Positions 22,901 through 37,600 are shown, numbered from the stretch's first letter. The stretch: 64,000 nucleotides of DNA from Arctopsyche grandis (GCF_051622035.1 NC_135355.1:22808486-22872485); one strand, 5' to 3'. Notes: generated by a model not told the origin, from the letters alone. A program made the numbers and translations.

Positions 22901-24310
22901 TAGTCCGTTGGGACAGAAACAATTATACGAGTAGTGTCTTAAAATGAACACTTCGAGAAGTAAATATTCGAAAGCATAAGTCAATTTTTGGAGATGAGAT
23001 CTACTATACATCAACACGTCAGACATAATCCATCATTTTCCTCGGCATAATCTGAAATTATGAAATGGTTTTGAAAACAAGTTGAAATGTTAAAAAAAAT
23101 TCTAGCACGCCTGATCTATGCTATGGTGAACCTGGAGTGTTTTTGGTAATATTTTATCCTTGTGTTAAGAGGGCTGGACACCAGCGCTTTGTCCATACAA
23201 ACGTATTACACTTCTCCCTTCCTCAATTATGGCACTAGAGAACTTATTTTTTAATATGCTATGGAAATCCACCATAGGCATGTTTCTCTGGTCTTATTTT
23301 TTTTATTAGTTATTTTTTATAGGAGCTAGGAGCCGCCAAACATCTATAAAATCGCCTCTTTTTTACACCCACGAAAAGAGTCCAGCGTGCTTATTTAACG
23401 GTTGATTTTTAAAAAAATACGAGCACACAAACAGAAAATATCTTTCTCATACCGATGATGAAATTTTTTTTTAAATTGGTCCAGTTTCGGAGGAGAAAAC
23501 TGGATAATACGAAACCTCGATTTTGTCGATTTAAAATAGGTATTATCTGGTCGAAACGCAACTATCGCATTCACTCAATATATGTACATATATATCGAAG
23601 AAAGGAACGGCAGCAAAATAAAGGTTTCGGGTATACAACCCTCTTTACATCGGTTTGGCAGTGATCGATAACGGTGATTCCTATATTTGAAGAAATGTAT
23701 GAGAAATTTGTCGAAATAATAAAATCTTTTCGAATTAACAATGACACAAGGATACGCCCATTACAGCTGTAGTCCACCTAGGCATGCTGGGCCATGTGAT
23801 TCAATACAAATCATTCGCCATGATTTGTCAGTGTGTGACTTCTTCCTGTGGGGCTTTTGGAAGAGAGACGTGTATGCTCATCGATTAGGAATTGAAGGAT
23901 AGCATCCGAGCTGAATTTCAGAGTCTATGCTAAGAAAATTGATGGATAATGTTTGACAACGTGCTGATCTCACCCGAGTGACATTATCGTCAAAAAATGA
24001 CTATATGACACAATGCTACATATATTTTGTAGTTCAATTTAATTTGTTTATGAGTATTTCTTCATACCCAAAGTCTTCATTTTCTAGATACTAATCGCTT
24101 TTTATGCATGTACATACATATGTACGTATTTGTATATTATATGTGAGTTTTTTGGTAGGTGTGGATGATATGCAGATGTGTGAACTAAGTCTCGACGAAA
24201 CTGGTTTGACACGTAAAAGGGGGGCGGAAATTCTTGAACAGGACTTTGTACGTGAATGGGAGAGGCATGGCGGTGCTTCCTATGCAAGTCCTTCCGATCG
24301 CCGCAAGTAG
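16741..24310 (+). CDS. jar: Unconventional myosin VI (jaguar-type), complete
   Basis: Actin motor that moves toward the pointed (minus) end, carrying endocytic and cell-shape cargo. I traced 22 core exons with GT-AG introns. Their 3,708 nt give 1,235 residues, close to the usual 1,250, with every phase consistent. Landmarks: P-loop GESGAGKT (about 149-156), switch I NNNSSRF (about 199-205), switch II DIAGF (about 456-460), the converter and insert-2 region before one IQ-type motif, a charged alpha-helical stretch, and a cargo domain with RRL (about 1083) and WWY (about 1158). The start at 16741 was chosen because aaaATGG is a better context than the in-frame ATG at 16726. Two in-frame cassette exons are possible at 21522-21572 and 21948-22013. 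The gene is convergent with Vps13. Confidence 0.96.
19984..20522 (+). CDS. jar: Myosin VI converter, insert-2 and IQ exons 13-14
   Basis: Coding exons: 19984-20191 and 20281-20522. Exon 13 carries [14 protein letters not shown] and then a segment ending VISIIK. Exon 14 opens [18 protein letters not shown], the single IQ-like calmodulin site. The segment before the IQ corresponds to myosin VI insert-2, which in this family redirects the lever arm and reverses motor direction. Its presence marks the gene as class VI rather than a plus-end myosin. Confidence 0.92.
20597..24310 (+). CDS. jar: Myosin VI tail exons 15 to end
   Basis: Coding exons: 20597-20709, 20797-20904, 20976-21113, 21191-21283, [cassettes 21522-21572 and 21948-22013], 22283-22403, 22486-22603, 22679-22891, 24159-24310. 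The first four encode alternating Lys/Arg and Glu runs typical of the single alpha-helix and medial tail. The later ones encode the cargo-binding domain ([52 protein letters not shown]). The last intron (22892-24158) is far longer than the others because it contains transposon remains. Stop TAG at 24308; an AATAAA lies near 24453. Confidence 0.92.
21522..21572 (+). CDS. jar: Myosin VI tail cassette exon A (51 nt), predicted
   Basis: An interval flanked by acceptor tattcccag and donor AG|gtacac, phase 2 to phase 2, open in the myosin frame for 17 codons ([17 protein letters not shown] plus R). It sits between the helical tail and the cargo domain, where vertebrate MYO6 has alternatively spliced inserts. 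The acceptor is a tandem NAGNAG (cccag|cag), so one Ser codon could be included or dropped. Inclusion is not proven. Confidence 0.55.
21948..22013 (+). CDS. jar: Myosin VI tail cassette exon B (66 nt), predicted
   Basis: Flanked by acceptor tataccctag and donor AG|gtttgt, phase 2 to phase 2, open in the myosin frame for 22 codons ([20 protein letters not shown] in the middle). It could replace or follow cassette A without shifting the frame. Its AT-rich, Asn-rich content makes chance plausible, so confidence is lower than for A. Confidence 0.4.
23640..24000 (+). mobile_element. Decayed Tc1/mariner-type transposase remnant in last myosin intron
   Basis: At 23819 a frame reads [20 protein letters not shown], matching the conserved C-terminal part of mariner-like transposases (PDL..CDFFLWG.). 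A frame change then leads to [13 protein letters not shown] near 23905-23943, where the downstream helix is expected. Stops and frameshifts show it is dead. Just before it, 23640-23690 shares sequence with the hAT element at 2665-3585. Confidence 0.7.
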
Positions 24311-25634
<1,324 letters not shown>

Positions 25635-25660
<26 letters not shown>

Positions 25661-26110
25661 GTTTTTGTAATATTGTTACGTATACTAAAAAGAGCCGCCG
25701 AGTAATTGCGATCGGATTAGGCTGGGTAGCGTCCTGACAGACCGTGTGACCGGTATAAGTGGTTTTAAGGATTAGCGACAGGCTAAGTGTCAGTAAGCTA
25801 AACAATGATTGCACTTCCCAGAATTGACCTGTACCGTGGGAGCGAATGTCGTGGGAAGACATATCCGTACGTGACCATAACAACAGGTAGACGTCGAAGA
25901 TGTCCTGAGAGATCTATCCCTTATAAGGCGATACTTAGGCGATATAATTGCATTCTGGACTGAGCACTGCCAGTGCGTGTATCTCCTTAATCATCAATAA
26001 ATGCTGTGAAACGACTGTTGGCCTTTACTTGGATCCTCCACCCACCCCTACGCAACAATATAAACCGTTTAAACATGGCAAATCTAATACTAAACATTTT
26101 GAATAGTTTT
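25635..26110 (-). repeat. CTAGT..GGCTTCGCTCGG family repeat interrupted by a solo LTR
   Basis: Left part actagtggtattacacggct and cactcggtttttgtaatat, right part ataaaccgtttaaacatggc. Together they restore the same order seen intact at 51648-51700 (actagtggttttacccggct, then tgtaatataaactgcttaaa). The solo LTR at 25674-26055 therefore landed inside this older repeat. Confidence 0.75.
25674..26055 (+). mobile_element. Solo LTR, 382 bp
   Basis: Begins TGTTACGTATAC and ends CCCCTACGCAACA, giving short inverted TGTT...AACA termini. It has a 4-bp direct repeat atat on each side (25670-25673, 26056-26059). Inside are a TATA-like cttataagg (about 25920) and an AATAAA (about 25996) near the 3' end, the usual LTR layout. 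No internal retroelement region or second LTR is present. Ty3/gypsy or Bel/Pao origin is likely; I cannot choose. Confidence 0.8.
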
Positions 26111-26159
26111 ATTTTATTTAAGTTTTTCTGAATATTCGTTTGTTTTTTTTTTATTAAAT

Positions 26160-26186
26160 AGAGAAATGTTATTATAACATTTCTCT
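26160..26186. repeat. Perfect 13-bp-arm hairpin
   Basis: agagaaatgttat and ataacatttctct are exact complements around one central base. Function unknown. Confidence 0.8.
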
Positions 26187-26835
26187 GTCAGTAGTAGTTT
26201 AAAGTGTAATTGTAATTAAAAATGGTATGTCTTGTATGAGTTCGCAATTAATCAGAAGCCCTGCAAGATGTTAAAAATAAATGACAGAATACAAAAACAA
26301 ATATTATTTTATTTAACATATAATACAACTGAAGTCAAGATCATAGCATATAAAGTTTGATAAAATATAATGATAGTAAAGCACTGATGCTGTATTAGGT
26401 ATAGCAAAAATAAGAAAAGTATTACACAAAATTGTGACCAATTAGCAAAATTTTCAATAGACCAATAGCTGTGATTTTTTAGAATGGAAATATTATATAT
26501 TTTAATATCGTACATAATTTTAAACAAAAAAAAGTATAATTATGCAATTGCTCATTGAAATTAAAACAGCATTATAATTTTAAAGCGTTTTTTTTTTTAA
26601 TTAAGCCAAATTTGACTAATAACGATTTAGATAGATTAACTCAGTTTAGACCTCATAAGGCTTATTTAAATATTGGTCAAATAATGCAAAAAAATCTCAA
26701 AAGTATGATGCATCTTTGAGTATCGGATTGGAATAGTTACAGTACATGTACATTTTTGTATTAAAAAAATATATGGTAATTAGGAATCGATTGCATATAT
26801 ATTTTAAATATTATACCCAAAATTTATCATATGAA

Positions 26836-27012
26836 ATAGAGGGCTCTAAACTTTTTTAAAATGGGGGCCAAATAAAAAAAAAATAAGTACTATGAGAACT
26901 GAATCGGGTCAGACATTCTAGAAATTTACTAGTGTTATTGTTGACCATTTTTGGTATTTTATAAATTCGTTACACATTCTGGCCTACACACCATAGTTTG
27001 GTGACCCCTGAT
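26836..27012. mobile_element. Degenerate hAT-like MITE
   Basis: The right end, tagtttggtgacccctga, is the familiar complement of the CAGGGGTCACCAAAC hAT terminus. The left end, agagggctctaaac...gggggcca, is a decayed counterpart. No clean target duplication. Confidence 0.5.
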
Positions 27013-29367
27013 ATAAAGGTATACAAATGTATGCAGTGAAAACAACAATATGATTTAACTATTATTACAACAATATAATTAATTAAGACACATCACACTC
27101 TTAAGATTGTTGTACATATATATATTTATAAATTGACAATACATTCATTATATGGATGTACAATATTTAAGCATTTATGAACAAACAATTATCATATAAA
27201 TGGGAATCATATATGTATTCTTATAACTTTCCAAGGTGAAGCCATAAATAACAGTTGTTTTATAACTTTTCACTTGTTGAACCAAAGTTTTAAGGATAAA
27301 GATTGAAAATTATATATGTATTATGTACATATATACAAGAAGGGAACCATAACAAGAAACAAGACCCGGTTAAACCTGCAACTTTTATAATTTTAAGTTA
27401 CTTATTTAAAAAATTGCTGTTACCTATTTCCCCACCTTAACAATATTGAAATAAACAAAAAATCAAGTGACAAGATTATTATATGTATAATAAGTAATAA
27501 TATACATACATATAGATGTATGTGCTACGATATACACATATATTACAACATAATTATCAAACAACTGTTAAAATATCTAACCTCACACTAACAGTCGAAA
27601 ACTGTTCAATAAATATTTATTCAATTTAATGTAATCGGTCCCCTTTACGGTCTGCTTATATTATATTATCCAGCACTGCAGGTCAACAGCTCGGCACAAA
27701 TTGCACGGAAAATACTATTTCTATTCATACTAAACAGCACCACCCATTTTCGGCACATTCATGCTTATTTTGGACAAGTGCAAGGCAAAATGGGATTAGA
27801 CATATATTACAGAGTTACATAAATACTGTCACAATATGACGTTTCTGAAAATATTTATATGCCCTTTCGTTAGTACGGGTGCACTCGCCACTATGACGTC
27901 ACGTCATGCGTGAATGTTTCCACAGTGATACGTTTCTAACATGTACTGCTGTATAATATGAATAGATCGTGTCGGTTCTTGCTGTTACGGATACGTCACA
28001 TACACATTACAAGATATGAATGTGTCCATATAGAATATACTTAAGAATATTTTTCGTACTGCTGTTTACGTGCAATTGTTGGCTCGAGCTGTACTGATAT
28101 AAACGAACCTCTAATTGTTGTATTCCATACTTTGTATATTTTATATAACATTAAATACAAACAACAAAGCTAATAAAATATGCATACTACAAAAAATAAA
28201 CTCAATTATATTTTTTATTCCTTTCAATAATGATCTCCTTAAACAGTAACTATTTACTAATGTGAAAATTATCGTAATAAGCTATTCCTCTGAAGAGACC
28301 ACTTTTTTCATCGGTTCAAAAACAAAAACGTTTTTATTGATATTCAACTTACAAAGTACGTAATAAATTTATTGTTACACACAACGAAGACTAGACATAA
28401 CACTTGGGATACAATTATAAATACATACGTAGAATATGTAGAATGAAACGAAAATATCACATTATTAAATCGTAGTAGAAAATCTAATATTACATAGCCA
28501 GTATTAAATTAGTATTAGTTTTATACATATTTAAGTATATTTTTCCAAATAGTGTTTTCTCATTCAGTTTTTTGTTACCAGTGACGTGAAAAGGTCATCA
28601 TTGATGTGTTTTTAATAATAAAAGTTAACGCCTTGCGCTGTAGACAGAATAGATTCTGACAAACGAAACTGACGGAAAACACTTACATATGTAGTAGGTT
28701 TTACCCTTTCTTTTTCAATTTAATGAAACATGAACAACCAAAGCCTCAAATGGTAAGTCTAAAATGAAGTAACTGTATTGTGAAATATTGACAATAAAAT
28801 AAAACAATAATACTGGAAGACAGAGCTAATCAATTATGACTTTAGTCATCATGGTGAAAATATTTTCATTGTTCTTTGTTGTACTGGAAAATACTGTTTC
28901 TATTTTAAACAGAATGATATAATCTTAGAATAAAAAAAAAACAGAGACATTTGTGTATGAATTTAAAATATTATTTAAAAATAAATGCGAAATATATGAC
29001 TGAAAAATAAACTAAACCATAAGGAGTCCAATTTGATTATTAAAATAAATGCTCATACTCTTCATTGTGCATTGTGGACACGTCTAAAAAAAATTAAGTA
29101 TCAACGGTTGACACAAAATTTTACAAAAACATCTCTTACTGTAAATCCGATGAAAATTCCAAGCAATATTAATAAAAAATAACAGTGCAAATATTAAAAC
29201 GACATTCTAAAAGTTTCAATGTGGTGAAAGTTAAAAAAATAAGCGATGCGCATTAAAGCGACGCGAACGCTGTAAGCAGTTAGCTTGTGCCACGGCAGCC
29301 AGCTGATTTGAGACAGTGCATATAAGCCGACTGAAAAAAGCCGGTCATCCGAGGCAGGTTCCTCATG
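27013..29367. other. 3' flank of Vps13 and intergenic spacer
   Basis: AT-rich. On the minus strand the nearest AATAAA downstream of the Vps13 stop is at 28333-28338, so the 3' UTR may be about 1 kb. A TGACGTCACGTCA palindromic block lies near 27894-27907. Otherwise no ORF or element that I can support. Confidence 0.4.
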
Positions 29368-31738
29368 TCAACAAACGTTACGAATGAGCCGCTCACACTC
29401 CGAGACCAAATATTTCCTTTGTGATGGCTCATGGAGTAATATAAGTTTACCCGAAGTAGAACTACCAAACAATCCTTTCTTTTTGCCATCAGCTACGGGT
29501 ACTAAGACGCCCTTATCGACAACAGTCGGCACGTTAGGAAGCTCTTGCCACGTGTATGACCAAACAACCTAAAAATAAACAATGTCGTCGATACATATGT
29601 ACATACTTTCAAATGCAATTAAAATACAGTCATTAATATCCCACCTGCCAACCACCAAACACATTATTCTTTTCTACATATGCTATTCTTTTATCAGTGC
29701 AAAGCACGACTTCTTTCAATTGTATGACCCACAAATGAATTTCGTAAACATCGGTCGCTATATATTTACCCTGAATTACACATAAATAAACGATCAATAT
29801 AATGTTTTTATTTCAATTTCAATTAACTTATAAACGGCAAAACTACCTTGTCTAAATCCCTCAAAAGTTTGAATCCTTCGGCACTTCGTCGTGAATATGG
29901 ACGTACAAGTCCATCAGCTTCTAACCAACGGGGTGGACGGTATCTTGTAATTTCGGATGACATATCAGCTGCCCTAAATATGAGCCAAACGTTAATACAA
30001 TTTCGAACATAACTAGAGTGTGTATTTAATAGTAACAGTTTACCGTTTAACAGCGTCTAAGGAGCCAGATGCAAAATCTACAACTCCAGCAGTGGGACGA
30101 GCCACAAGACCAACGGCACCTTTACCCAAGCCTTTGAAAAAGCCACCGACTCCTTCTTCACGAGCTCCAGATATAGGCTTAGTAAACACACCTGTTACAC
30201 CATCAACCACGCCCTAAAAATAATAAAATAAAGAATAAATATGACTGCATTGGTACCGAGTACAGTGGAAATCTACAGGAAAGATCATAATGTGATTTTG
30301 AACACAAAGATCCAGAGATGAGTTCTCCAGTAATGAATACATATTTTTAATCGAAATAAATGAAAACTTGCCATGAAAAGACCTTTGCCACTGCGAGCAA
30401 TGCCCTCTTGCAAATTGGCCGGAGGTTTGTTAATGTTATCTCTTCGTTTACGTTGATATTCCTCATCCAATGATAAGGCAGCCAATCCATGACCCATAGC
30501 TCCAGCAATTCTTGACACAGCACCTGCTGCTCCACCAACAGTATGCCCAACTAAAGAACGCATCCCCAATAAAAGACCCTCAGCAAATTCACCTGGACCT
30601 TGGATGGCTCCCTAAAATTAATTATAATTGTTATATTATTGTAGATATTTTCAAAATAAATAAAAAACATTGTTTTTTTTAATAGTATCAACCTGAAACG
30701 GTTCATAAAACAAATCTTCAACTCCTTTTGTGATGCCTATAACTAAACCATATGGATTGCCAATAACGTCTAGTCCCAAAACAAGCACGTACAATTGTTT
30801 CAACGCTTGGCCAGTGTAATGTTTTGTCGCCGTAGAAATCAACTCTTTCTGGGATAAAAATTCATATTTCCTTTCATAATACGCCAACCTTAAAACACGC
30901 AAAAAACATTTGTCGCAATTTTTCAATCAAAAATATTAGTATGATAATTTTAAAGTACACACTTGAAGATAACATCATTCATATCTGTAAGAGTAACACC
31001 GAGTCCTTGAAGTAATGTGCCGACAAATGTTGGCAATTGGGTCGCTCCACCCAAAGAGAATGAAACATGTACTTTGAGAGGAGACAGATGTAACTGATCG
31101 TAGAAATGTTTCATATCGGATGCTGCTCCAGCAGCGACAACTGACTCAAGTGGTCTGCCAGCTGCTTCCAAGTCAAGTGCAAAACGTTCTGCCTACAAAT
31201 CAATACAAACGTATATTAATAAAAAGTTTCAATCTCAAAAAATTCAGGAAGTTTATTTTTTGCTTACCGCAACGTTTTCAGATATTTCTTCTTGAGGAAA
31301 CATTCCCATAAGTGCATTTATAAGACCCATATCAATTTTAACGTGGAATTCTTGGATTAGGATTTTAAAGTATTTATATTGTTTAACTTGCGTATGTTCC
31401 ATGATTCTTTCAACAACGCAAAGTTCAGCAAAAGGTTTTATTGCTAAAACAAAAACAAAGCAATTTAAATATGCATTATAAAATTACATATATCAATGAA
31501 AAATACCACTACAATATAGACCTTGAGATGATGCTACACTACGTGGAGGTGGTACAGGAGCAAGTACAACAGGGAATGTTGGAGCTGGCAGCTGTTGATC
31601 GGCTTGTAAGCGATGTAAGCGTGCATGCAATTGTGTCTTATGTGTACCGCCACCCCATTGAACCCACAATCCAGGTTGCAGAGTACGTCGTAATCTTCGT
31701 TTCTGTGGTCTCAACATTTCCATTGTTTCGAAGTCAAC
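29368..31738 (-). CDS. Vps13: Vps13 exons 47-55 (C-terminal ATG2-C-like helices and PH-like domain)
   Basis: Exons: 31738-31522, 31443-31268, 31192-30963, 30888-30693, 30611-30372, 30213-30044, 29973-29847, 29770-29645, 29568-29368. They encode [20 protein letters not shown], the amphipathic membrane-attaching helices ([32 protein letters not shown]) and the C-terminal domain ([34 protein letters not shown]). Exon 51 is followed by a GC donor (ATG|gcaagt) rather than GT. Stop TGA at 29368-29370. Confidence 0.93.
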
Positions 31739-34583
31739 CTATTTAATCAATTATATAATTTAAATATAAAATTCAAACAATATAATTTGTAAAAAGAGAT
31801 ACACAATTGCCTCAGTTTTTGTATCTATAAGTGCTCTTCCCGGAACTGTATGTTTGGCAACATCGCATTCGGCTTGAAACCGTTGATACGCATCTTCAAA
31901 AAGTCCAGTATCCCTGATACTAAGCGATTTAAAGCGGCGCGATCCATGTTTAGACTGTTCCCAAATTATACCTGAACTATAACGACAAAATAAAACATTT
32001 GAATACACAAACAAACGTATTTTATTGAAAAATAGTGCATGTTCATCATACCTGGCTATACTTAAATACAAAATTTCCTGTCGCACAAGATTGTTTACCA
32101 AAGATAATCCCATTCCGTGCATGGAAATTGTCACTTCAGTGTTAATTATGCCGGATTCTCCAGCAGTATGTGCACCATGAGCTAATAAAACATCAGCTGT
32201 AAACAGTAAAATTCTCTGCATCCCGTCTAAAAATGATACCCAATACACCCGAGTATCATTGCCAACCCTATAATATATTTTAAAAATATACATATGTAAA
32301 TTACGTTTTAAAAATAATAGCTGAATCAATCTGAAAAAGCCCAAACATACATAAAATCGCCGAGACCATCTTTTCTTAAATCATTTTCTACCTCTTTCTT
32401 CTTAAATCCTTCACATATTATGACACGTGGACCTGCAGGATTTTCCCAAGTATACATCAAACTATGCATACCCAACACTTTTCTGTGAATATAAAGGAAC
32501 ACCATTAATACAAAAAATTAAGTTAGTAAATTACGAATACACAAACGATCTGTTTACTTTATATTAATGCTTTCTTTCTCCCACACACTGATAGGATAAG
32601 TCGTATGATTGATTATAAGAGCCGGAGCAAGACCGGGACGATACTGTCCAAGAGTAACATAAACACCTCCTTCAGTTATCAGTGTTTCTACATTTATTCC
32701 TCCATACTAAAACACACACACACACACAATGAATAAATATAATATATTACACATAAAGCCAGAAATATCATCAAAATAAAATATGTATGTATTACCTGAT
32801 TATATAATCTTAAAAGTGATGTATGTTGATCAGTATAGATGAAAGGGGCACTGACAGCTGGGTTATCAGCAACTTTCAACCTCATCAATTTATCACTTTT
32901 TTCAGATTTTGGCCAAAAGGCTTTACTAGAATTGGCTTCGATCTAAAAAGAAATGGTGTTTAAATGCATACACAATGCAATTTTATGTTTTTAATACTCG
33001 AAGCACATCATTTACCTTCACATATTGATCACCCGGTCGGTCAACTTCTTGGCATTCAATAATAAACGGCGCATTGTTGATAAGTAGAAAGTATGGTGTG
33101 AATGTTACCTGTTTTGTCAAGCTATTATATGTCAATGTATTGGAAACTCCAACCTATTAGAAACAATTTGTTATTTGAATATTTATTACAGATAATTTGA
33201 AATACAATAAAATTAACAATGTATGAAATTAGTACTTGATAAACTCGACCGCCAGTGTTGCAAACGACTACTCCGGAGCTACCAGGTACATCAAGTGAAA
33301 ACTTTTCAGACCAGTCACCATTTTCAATACGAATCGAAGCTTTCTTTTTGCCAAAGAAATTTTTAGCGCGGAATGAAAATAGTATAGGTTCCTTATAATC
33401 CGCTGGATGATATAAAACATTACTCAATTCCTCTGAACTCTAAAATATTGAAGAAAAAAATTTAAAGATAAATATGGAATAAAAAAGAATACAAAAATAT
33501 GTTAACATTATAATCAAGTCTTATAAATATGCTCCATCACCATCATATATTAAATGCTTGTTTTAAAAAGGTAAACACAAATACCCAATTTCCAATAGTT
33601 AATATATGACCGTTTAATACACCAAGCGCGTTATTTATATTTTATTTTTACCATAGTGTCATTATGGAATTGACCCAAGGCAACATCTATGGTATTAAAC
33701 TTGTACATATACAAATTTATAGATTATAAATTTGAAATTATATTCAAGCAATGGTGACAGATGAGGGTAGGTGGCCAATTTTTTAGGAACCGTTTCTACA
33801 TTGAAATCAGTTAAATTGGCAAACTTTGATAGGAAACGATCGATCTAGAGTCACATATCCGAGGTGTGGCCAGCAACACTAGATCAGAGCTCAAACTCGT
33901 GACCCCTCAATCGTTAGCATTATACGCTAACTACTGAGCTATTTTACAAATATGTATATTTCTATAATGTAATTTATAATAACTAATACATATTACATTT
34001 TACTCAAATGTGAAGGCTCATCTCGATATTAGAATGTTATTATACAATTACCAACCATTTTAATTATAAAGAAAGAGATTGACCCCCACATTAAAAATAA
34101 TCTAAGATATATTACATACATTTATTTATAAAACTAAAATATATGATAAATATTTCAAATAAAATATAGAAAATATAAAAAGGAAATATACTCATGCAAT
34201 ATTTTATAAAATGTTCAAATTACTTTAAATAATTGCAATGTAACTTTGAATAAACGTGTACCTCAAATAAAATATGTAAATGAAAATAGTGGGGTCTATG
34301 TTAAAAACAAATAAGCCATAGCTGAAAATGTATGTAAATATAAAAGAAAGCAAGACCTAAAATGCAAGATATACTCAAAATAATCAAGCATTACTATTGA
34401 TCACAACGGATGTACCTTACAAGGACTGTCACTTGAATCACTTCGTTCATTTTTCCGAGATTTCTGTAATAAAGTATAATTCAGTTCTATGCATAAAAAA
34501 CTTTTACATTAGCGGAAAAACCAAACTAACTTTACAGTTGAAAATCGCTTACATACATATTATTACACAAAACCCAAAGACAA

Positions 34584-34660
<77 letters not shown>

Positions 34661-37600
34661 GTATATACATAAAATTGACTTTTCACAATTTAAAGATAAT
34701 ATATCATACCCTATAAGCCAATGGGAGACCAGTCTTGTTGAGCATCCAAAATGGACAATAGAGTGAAAAATGTTGGCTTCCATTAACTTCGGTGCAATGC
34801 ATTCCCAGATCTAAAGTCATCTTCATAGTACTGTCATAAGAATCAAATGACCAAACTGCAAATTCTGGGGCATTTTCTGGAATTTCGCTTGTACATACCC
34901 AGCATTTTTCCAAATATGAAGGTAACTAAATCATATCATTTAATCATAATGTTAAAACTATAAAAGCGATTTGATAAACTGAAATTTAAATATAATATAA
35001 TAATTACCATGACAACAATTGAAGTATCACCAGGTTGAACTTGCGGTAAATGTAAAGTAGCTCCAGGTTTAACTATTTGCTCCAGCGGTTTTTGAATCCC
35101 TTGTGGTGAAACGATTATGTCTACAGGAAGCGTATTTTGTAAAACTACAGCTGGTCTCAAATATATGTTATAACAAGCAGACACCATTGTGTGACGAGAG
35201 GTGTCAGCAAGGAACACTTGTTCCATCACACCCACCGCCTAAAACATATTTCGTAATTAGTTATTTTGTTCAAACATGGTATTCAATCTTTTTTTTTTAA
35301 CTTAGCACACATACCTTCATGAAGAATTTATCTTTTTGATTTCTATTCCGCGAATCACATTTCAATAATTTAGTTTGCTTCAAAGATCTTTGCAAATCTC
35401 TCCAAACAAACGGAACAACCGATACTGTATATCCTTCAACGGAGAAGAAGATTTCGCTTGTAGGTGTGTAAACAGCACGTAATGGAAGATTCATAACTCC
35501 TTTTGGTTCAACATCACCGAGAGACTCTGCATCATTTCCAGTTACTGTCATAAAATACACTCTCACGGGCACAGATAAGTGATTAATAACCTATTATTGG
35601 ATAAAGATAAAATAAACTTAATTTTTTGGTACATACAGGTGCAATAGATTATAAAATAATATATTTTTAAAAACCTGAATAACACTGCTAAGATTAATTT
35701 GAATAGTTCCTTCAACCACAACCACCTCTGATATTATACCGTGGCTATCATTAACAGCAGAAGCTTTGTTGGCAACGGGATAATTTTTAAGAGGAAAATA
35801 TCGTTTATCAGCTTTCACCACAGGAAGACATAATTCATAATCTAGTTCAACAATCTGTAAACACATTATGTAATAATAAGAAGTAAAATTTCATAAAGAA
35901 GTACAATAAATAGTATCCAAATTTTATGAACGTCAAATATGTATGTCTTATTCTACCTTCACATGTAATTTCCATTCTGGTAATCGTTCATTTAGACCTG
36001 TGGCTTTCACCAAACCTGACTTCAATTGTAAAGAAACTGACGCTCCATGTTCCAACATAACGTCTCTATAACATTCACAAAAACGAATATGAATAAAATA
36101 TATAAAATAAATAAAAACTCGAAACTTAAAATATACTTACTTATACATTGAGGGTGCATTGATTTTTTGTTGACTGCTATCATTTTCCCCAGATTCGTAT
36201 ATAATAAATGGGTCTTTTTCCAAGAGCAATATAACTGTTAACCCAGTATCATTTTTGACGAGATATGGAGACGTTCCTTCAGTTGGTTTAGTTTGTAAAT
36301 CACCTTGAACAGCGCTTGAAAATGATTTACCGAGTTGTGAAAGAACCTAAAACAATTTTAAAAGAAATCAAAATTAGTACATATGTATGTAGATTATAAG
36401 GTAGGATTTCTTTGATAATATATTCATAATAAAGTCATACTTGTAGGGCCGTATTTGTTACTGTTAATTCCAATGTTTCTGAACTACTAATTTGTACAGA
36501 AAGATTTGGTTGTGGAAGATTCATTTCCCCATCAACATTATCTCCAATTGCAGTAGGTGATGTTTCTGCAGTTGGTGAGAGTGAAGCAACACTAGCAAAA
36601 CCTTCTTGATTATTAGCATTCTTGTTCATATGTACCTAAAAAACAAAATTTATAAAAAAAATAATAATTCTGAAACGAATACCATTATTAAACGAGTAAA
36701 AAGGATATACTAACTTGCATTCTTAGTTCCCACGGAATATGGACATATTGATTGTCTTTAACAACTTCTACGGGTTCAATAAGTGGTTCCCATAAGGCAA
36801 GATGATTGTTATAATACGACACCTGCATTGCCCATGTAGACTCCATATCCAACTGAATAACAATATTAGCTTAAGAATCATATGTATGTATATATCAATT
36901 AAAAAAATTATATATAAGGACAGATAACTGACTTGTCCGCTCCAATCTTTGATTAGAGCTTCCAACGAAGCCTGCATACTCAACATAGGAATAGTATCAT
37001 TGCCTATACCAGTTTCTATACATAGCACAATAACAGGAGCAGAAAGAAGACATATCTCTCCAGACACTGCTGGAACCTCTGCACTCTTCTCGGGCGACAT
37101 GTCTCCACACACATCCAAAGCATCTTCAGCCAATTCTGTGAAGTAAATTTTGAATAAATTTTTGATAATACAAAATTATGTAATATTAAAATTTAAATAT
37201 GCCATTACCTGTTCTGAGAAACCAATATGTATGTTGTTGGAATTGTTTAATATCCCATAAATCTTTGAATATATCAAATGGTTGCTGTTGAATTACAGCA
37301 TCGTCATCAGACTTCGTCATTGTGGCCATTACCCGATTTAATAAATCAATGGTTGCTAAACATTAGGAAAAAACAATTGAGTGATTGGATAATCGGGTAG
37401 CCATTAGTTTGGTATAATCTTGGAATTCTTTGAATTAAATTTAGCATAATTGAGATGTCAAAATATTTTAGATTTGTTGCATTCCGATTAATCATAATGT
37501 ACCTTATTAAAATAAAAAAAATTAAGAAAGGAAATTATAAATAAACAATTATAAAAACCATACCGGGTGAAACATTAAGTCTTATATCTGTAACGGCCAA

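Noticed and set aside
29280-29489. Minus-strand 69-codon ORF at the Vps13 3' end
   Set aside because: It lies in a shifted frame of the last Vps13 exon. The true frame ends RLIRNVC at 29368, which fits the family.
34421-34463. 43-nt version of the small Vps13 exon
   Set aside because: It gives a stop codon at the junction with the next exon. The 48-nt version keeps the frame, so that was used in the model.
34397-34783. ORFs with Tyr-Ile repeats
   Set aside because: Products of the (AT)n microsatellite.
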